The position numbers were made by a program, and so were the translations under genes. A DNA stretch of 64,000 nt, taken from contig OZ316895.1 of the NCBI GenBank assembly GCA_973895155.1, forward strand, positions 20,646,001 to 20,710,000. Direction: 5' to 3'. Every line of letters begins with the position of its first letter. Within the stretch, counting starts at the first letter, position 1. The notes under the pieces were generated by a model that made no database searches, had not been told where the DNA came from, and saw nothing but the letters and a program-made list of their open reading frames with translations. This document shows, in pieces, positions 58,546 through 64,000 of the stretch. The DNA comes from Marsupella aquatica. Lineage: Eukaryota; Marchantiophyta.

Positions 58546-59733
58546 TTGTAACAGATTGTTCGAGCAACCAGAATTTGAATGTCCCTAATAAGGAATTTGA
58601 AATGATCCTGAATTCCTAACTATGCAACATTCAGAAAGTCAGACGAAAGCGGATTGGTATCCAGGCAACCGCCAATGGAGGACCACCCAGTGGCTTGTAA
58701 TTCACTTAATCCGCCTCGCTTGGTTCATTTTTGGTTTCCTTTATGATTATGAATGCGTTCTGGTTTTCCTTTGCCAAAATAAGACAGGTGCTGATACTGA
58801 AATACCATTGTCATATTTCTTCAAATAGAGGTTTTATTGGACCAGGGATGGAAATGGGGAGATCAAACACGGCAAAGTGATCGCTTTGGCTTTTGTCGTC
58901 ACATTTTAAAAAACAAGGCGTTGTTGCACCATGGGAATGGGAGATCAAACACAGTAAGCAGCAATCGGTCAAGGGAAGCTGCTACTCTAACTCCATCAGT
59001 CGCTGCTACTAGGAGAACACTCGTGGCCTCCATTTCTGGACGACAGCAACACTTGCACGTAAACAATTCCAATATATCTTTACATGCCTGTGCAGTGTAT
59101 CGCCGATTGATTCAAGAACCCACTATGTGGTCCGATCATCACTTAGACAAGATCTCAGTCGACTTCTACAAAAATGGAAGTAAGGTAAATATAAGGGGGA
59201 GGCCATTATCTTTAGAAGGTTCGAGGCTTTCGGCTCTGCAAAGCAAAGAACGAAGAAAAAATACACAGGGTTTCACAAAGTTAAAAATGTTTTCAAGTTA
59301 AGCTTACTTTTGGTTTTACTTCCCGAGGAGGAATCTTTGCTTCCATTCATGGAAAAGGTGGGCATCTCTATCAATGCAAAAACAATGTAGTGCCCAGGAG
59401 ACGCGCATCAACAATTGTTGACTGCCTTGAACAATGCAGAGGATCAAGAATTTAGATGCTACATGTAGATGGCTACTGGAAATGAAAGGCAACCATACTA
59501 TCCACCCAGGAGTTTCTGATCCACATCATCCCGAATGAATGCCGCCTCAAAACGGAGGACTCTGATGGCCTCTCTGCTCAGAATCTAGTTGGTGAACTAA
59601 AGGAACCTCCCTGATCCGGCAAGTATGGACAAGCGACCTAGCAGTACAAGGCCCCCTATCCTCTCTGCCAATAGCAACAAACGAATGGACAAATTGATCG
59701 GGCCACAATTCTGTTAATCCATGTGCTTCATTA
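58546..59733. other. Region between the tandem array and WDR43 3' end
   Basis: A 154-codon plus-strand frame at 58837-59301 is hydrophilic and unrecognised. GGAGATCAAACAC occurs twice (58857 and 58949). The left part may be spacer, and the right part likely includes the WDR43 3' UTR. Confidence 0.3.
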
Positions 59734-62700
59734 TTATGAATCAGAATCTTCGTCAATGTCCTCCGCTAACAAATGGCCATTGCCATTGCCTTGAGGTTTT
59801 ACCTCTGTTTCCTCTGTTTCCTCTGTTTCCTCTGTACTCTCCATAGTGTCATCCTCAGAATCTGCATCATTTTCACTATAGTCATCGGATGAAATATCAT
59901 CATCTACCTGTTCCACCTCAACCTCACTATCCTGCTCTTCATACACCACTACTGCATCTGAGTCCGCGGCTAGCTCCGCTTCATTTGATGAAATTTGGGC
60001 CAGGATGAGATCAAGACGCCCTGACAAGGCTAGTAACGGCCGGAAAACTGACAATCGGGCCTCAATAAGTTGGTAAAGAGTTGCTAAAACCGGTTGCATT
60101 GCAGGATTCGACATCAATGTGGCAGCATGCTGTAGGAGGACAGTTCGGACCCAGGGCACCAATGCCAGCCCCCTGCGCGGACGGGTCTCCAACTTTACAA
60201 TGCAGACACTCAAGAATTTGGCAGCCTCAGCGGGCCGCAATGTGCGAACAGTGTTGCCTATGAGTCTTTCATCAGACACAGCTAGGCATTGCTCCAATAA
60301 AGCAGCATCATCTGCTTGCAATGCCTGTGAAAGAAGTACTTGAACAGAGTCTGCTCGAGGAGGCACAACTGTCGTTCCAGGGTTTTCACTATTACTTGGT
60401 ACTTTGTCTACTATACCTAATGCTATAAGCTTTTCTTCCATTGTTTGCTCATCATCCTCGTCCATAGCTTCTGCATTAGCATCAGCTAATTTGGGTTGCT
60501 GAGGCTCAGCGCTTTTAGGTTCTGCATCTAAATCAATACTTGCTTGCCGCTTTTTTCTGGTCTTCTTAGCTGTAGAAACAATATCCCCAGATTCCACAAG
60601 TGGTCTTGAAATAATAGCATCGGCAGCATTATCAGGGCCTAAAACCGTGAGGATCTCTGCTTTCTCTGAAGTGATATTTTCTGCACCAAGGGTTGTTGGA
60701 AGCAATGCTCCACCAGATTGAACCTCTAGCACAACTTGAGTTCCTGGGGCTCCTACAGCTACATGCTCAAAAATAGGTTTGGCGGATGTCCCATGGGCAA
60801 CCAGTAAAGTCTTAGGACTTTCCCCAATTACTGCCTCTAAGCAAGCTGCTAGCACACTTTGTTTCAATCCCTTGCTCACCTTGGCACTTTTGGAGGTTCC
60901 AACACTAACTTTTGTGGGCTTGAAAGTTTCCAATTGTTCAAGAGTGGAAGCATGCCAAACGTAAGCGACACCTGTCGAAGAGACAGCCACCAAATTGAAT
61001 TCCCCCAAGTCTGCATTGAATGCACTGCAATTAAGAGCCACTGCTGGATGATCCAAAGAGAGAGAACAAACAGCTCCTCTTTCAGACTTGCTTCCTTGAA
61101 CTTGCCACATTGCCACTTGTCTCTCACCTCTGGCAGATGATAGCACATATTTTCCATCTTGGCTGAAAGCCAGGACGTTCACAACAGCCTGCAATGAGGG
61201 GACCACAGTCAGCAACACAGATCAACAACAGCTGTTGGTCTAACCAAGAACAGAGCAAGACACTCATGAAATAGGATTTAGTTAGAAGATTAGATCAACT
61301 TACCGCGTGACCAGCAAATTTGCAAATCCGCTTCTTGCTAGCCAGGTCAAAAAGCTTGAGCTCGGAACTAGCTGCAAGCAAACTACCACCATCTGAAAAC
61401 GTGTCATGAAACAAGCAATCACCGATTAGAACTTTCTCACCGGGAATGTCAATCAAACAAACTGAATGACAAAAAGCTATTGGCATACCTGGAGAGACGG
61501 CAATACTCGATACAGGGGTTTTGGCAGCCCTGAACTTCCCTACCAATTCCCCAGTTCTAGAATTCAAGTCGCAAATCATCCCATCTGCTCCTGCTGTGTA
61601 CAGGGTCTGTCCGTCCTTCGAAAATGCCACCGACTTAATCCCTCTGGCATACCACAGAGCATTAGATAAAAAGGACAATTGGATGCAATCAACTTTTGTG
61701 CAGCAAGTTTAAACATCGTCATTTGGAGAAGAGGAAACGGCAGATACGAAATCTCTCACCCCGCATTGCAATCGCTAGTCCTCCATCTAAGCTGACCAAG
61801 CGCTGCATCCCATGCCAGTACGTCTCCTGAGCCGGTTCCAAGCACTAAAAGAAGTTGCCCGTCTTTTGACCCCTTTTTTCTCCCCTGCAGAGGAAAATGA
61901 AGAGCAAGATAATCAGGAGCTGTCAACTAATCCAAGCTTGGTTCCCAAGCATCGTTTGAACGTTTCCTTCCCTATAAGATTGAGGAATATCAATAAAGGA
62001 AACACTGCTTGGAGAGCAGAGACACATTTAATGGCTGAAACAAATTTCAAATTTCGTGAAGGCAAAAGGTATATGAAGCATGCGAGAGGATCGAAGGGTG
62101 GACAGACACCTTCTTTGAGACAGAGGGCAATGAACCCCAGACAAGGCACGTATAGTCGATTGCCAAGTGGCCATGTACTTCCCCTCCTGCACCGCTTGTG
62201 GATGCCGCAATATCCACAAATTCTCCACGCAAATGCCCGCTTCCGACGTCCCAAGTCTGCACGTCAAATCGGTGTCCACATAAGAATCGCCAGCTTCGAT
62301 TGTTGCCTTCACTCCTCTATGTTTCTCTCTAACTACCTACGAATTTCAACTTTCGTTGGTGCTGTCCCTTCCCTGTGCTCTCTAACCCAACATGCTGAAT
62401 AACGACTTCAGCCTTTGTTCCTTCTTGAAGTTCTCCACACTCTGTATCCCAATAATCACAACAGTTTCGGAAGATTTGTTTTTTCTCTTCTTGTTTGCAA
62501 TATCTGCCACAACTGCTAAATAGAGTTTCAACTTCTGTTCACTGCCAACTCCTCTATACGTTCTACACAACGCTCCAAACAGGCATTCAACTTTCAGAAA
62601 TTTTCTCCTCTCATTAACTCTCCATTCGACATCCGTAATTTCCACCGCCTCCACCCTATTTGCCCCTCTAATCGACCCTGTAGCTTGTCAAAGGTGAGCT

Positions 62701-62864
62701 GGTTGAAACTCAGAACGGACATTGTGCTATGAAGTTTGTTACCGATTTTTCGAGAAAACAAAATCCCAGGAAGGGCATGGCATGCGAAATACCTTCACAC
62801 GGCCATCCGCAGTTGCGATTGCGAGAAATTCGGCAGCCGGGCTGAAGGCTACTAATCCGTCCAT
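59734..62864 (-). CDS. WDR43: WDR43/UTP5-like U3 snoRNP (t-UTP) subunit, six exons
   Basis: Nucleolar WD40 protein of the t-UTP/UTP-A subcomplex of the small-subunit processome, needed for pre-rRNA transcription and early 18S processing (family knowledge). I built the model from splice sites: exons 62864-62793, 62256-62110, 61884-61760, 61643-61489, 61392-61304, 61188-59734. All introns are GT-AG (536, 225, 116, 96, 115 bp), phases agree, and the total is 2043 nt or 680 residues, close to human WDR43. The ATG at 62864 has an in-frame TGA just upstream. Exon 1 encodes MDGLVAFSPAAEFLAIATAD, the first WD strand set; WD-type segments include GTGSGDVLAWD, GGIKSVAFSKDGQTLYTAG and VVNVLAFSQDGKYVLSSA. 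A basic stretch KKTRKKRQ (about 404-411) is a likely NLS. Residues about 477-596 match a Utp12 domain (VQVLLSQALQADD to FRPLLALSGRLDLILAQI). The C-terminus is very acidic with a TEETEETEETE repeat. No frameshift or premature stop, so it is probably functional. Confidence 0.93.
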
Positions 62865-63899
62865 CGCAGGTCGAATTCGTCGAGCTCAAAAATCCCAGCC
62901 CTTCAGCTCTCAATCACCAGTCCGCTCGACGCTGTTGGCACATTCAGACTGAGCTGCAAGATTATGTTAACATGAATGCAACATTGTGGCACCCACCTGC
63001 AGTTGCAGATCCAGGATCCAAGATTCGAAGATGCTGGAGAAAGTTAGCACATTAGGATCGAGGGTTTTGATGGGGCTGTCTCCTGTGTTGCTTGCAAGCT
63101 ATGGTGGTGGGGAGGAATAATGAGTAAGGGTTGGGGTTTAATTTCTGAATGCTATGAACAGCAAGCTCAAAAAACAGGATGTGCTCTTATGGGGTATTTT
63201 CTCCTTACTACTCCATCCTGTAACCTTTGGAATTGGAGATGTTACCTTGTGCCTAGCCGAACCCAGTAGCTATGGAGATTCTATCTTGTGCCTCCAGCCA
63301 AATCTCACTGTCAGTTCAGGTGAATCAATTAGTGTAGCAGAACTTTGAATTCACTCTAAACACTTCACTCCAGGTATGGAATGCCTTTTACATTTCCACG
63401 GTCCTGGACAAAATAGTCACTTTATGTGCACTTTTTTCCTTGGAATATCACTTCACTTATATACATACTTTATCAGCAGAAACCCCATGGAGGAGAGGAA
63501 CCAAGCAGCACATAAACCCCAACCACCCAGCAACCACAACACCCACGGGGCTGTTTTGGCCCATCTAAAAAAACAATACTTTGTTAAGAACAACTTTGAC
63601 TAATTATGGTGACTTGGATACACCAGGTTTTGTTTTGGGGACAGCAGTGGATGAAGAGTAGTACAACTCTCTCGCAAGGGCATTGTCCTGGGTAAAGCCC
63701 TACATTAGGCCTGCCCAAGGTGCTTTTCCAGGGATGTTGTCCTAAAACCATAAACTCATGAAAGGTTTATATGAGAAAATTTACAAATGGCCATTTTTAC
63801 AAAAGGCAGCGAAGTACAGTGTGTACAAAATACCTGACCTAGAAGTTATGTAAACCCACTATTCTCTAGAGGGCCAAGGCTGTTAGTTTAGGGCCTCTA
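62865..63899. promoter_or_regulatory. WDR43 upstream region and spacer
   Basis: Just upstream of the WDR43 ATG lies its 5' UTR and presumably its promoter. I saw no clear TATA box. No gene is recognised up to the LTR remnant. Confidence 0.35.
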
Positions 63900-64000
63900 T
63901 GTTGAACATAGACGACATTCATAACAGCAAGCCCATGAACCATCTAACGCACAATAGTTGACACAGAGAGATACGTGGTTCACCTCCACATGAGGCTACG
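63900..64000 (-). repeat. Copia-type LTR remnant at the window edge
   Basis: On the minus strand CGTAGCCTCATGTGGAGGTG followed by AACCACGTATCTCTCTGTGTC matches the LTR R-U5 block at 24.2 and 11.6 kb. It continues beyond the window. Confidence 0.45.

Noticed and set aside
61812-62402. 196-codon plus-strand frame in the WDR43 locus
   Set aside because: It lies antisense to WDR43 exons 2-3 and introns, and the minus-strand exon structure is fully consistent.

Overview
The window is nuclear DNA from a land plant with a large, repeat-rich genome. The evidence is an intron-containing WDR43/UTP5-like ribosome-biogenesis gene with GT-AG introns, an intronless plant-specific AHL (AT-hook plus PPC) gene, Ty1-copia remains, a tRNA-derived SINE, and long AT-rich spacers full of decayed repeats. 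I see no rRNA, tRNA, CRISPR or bacterial-type operon. A non-LTR retrotransposon with a restriction-like endonuclease (RLE) is unexpected in a flowering plant. With the spacing of genes, this makes a bryophyte, lycophyte, fern or gymnosperm more likely, but that is inference.

Only two intact host genes can be defended. (1) AHL DNA-binding protein, + strand, 29959-30765, lies in a CpG-rich island (about 28.0-34.8 kb) with a long leader. (2) WDR43/UTP5-like protein, - strand, 62864 to 59734, has six exons whose splice sites join into one 680-residue frame. A third trace is a calmodulin-like C-terminal fragment at 5703-5903.

Mobile DNA fills most of the rest. From left to right: a diverged direct repeat pair (0.7 and 3.5 kb); a decayed copia element (8.85 to about 11.76 kb) that carries a nested SINE with target-site duplication (TSD) and an internal inversion of its RNase H segment; a 5'-truncated L1-type LINE (12.93-14.01 kb, - strand) with a 15-bp TSD; a minisatellite split by a second truncated LINE (15.11-16.47 kb, + strand) with its own TSD; a 3'-end-only copy of the RLE element (17.74-17.90 kb); copia LTR remains at 24.0-24.3 kb and at the right edge; tandem arrays at 34.8, 36.1 and 57.7 kb; a nearly full-length L1-type LINE (40.1-45.9 kb) with an intact 1430-residue ORF2; a small terminal-inverted-repeat (TIR) element at 46.6 kb; a hairpin with 22-bp perfect arms at 46.9-47.1 kb; the RLE retrotransposon (48.27 to about 52.8 kb, - strand) with tandem units in its 5' region; and two further TIR elements with 10-bp TSDs at 53.0-53.4 and 54.0-54.7 kb.

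The two genes are unrelated in function: AHL proteins organise AT-rich chromatin and repress transcription, and WDR43/UTP5 acts in nucleolar pre-rRNA processing. The most notable system is the RLE-type retrotransposon. Its whole protein stays in one frame broken by only three stop codons, each explicable as C-to-T change at a CpG or CHG site, which fits silencing by DNA methylation.
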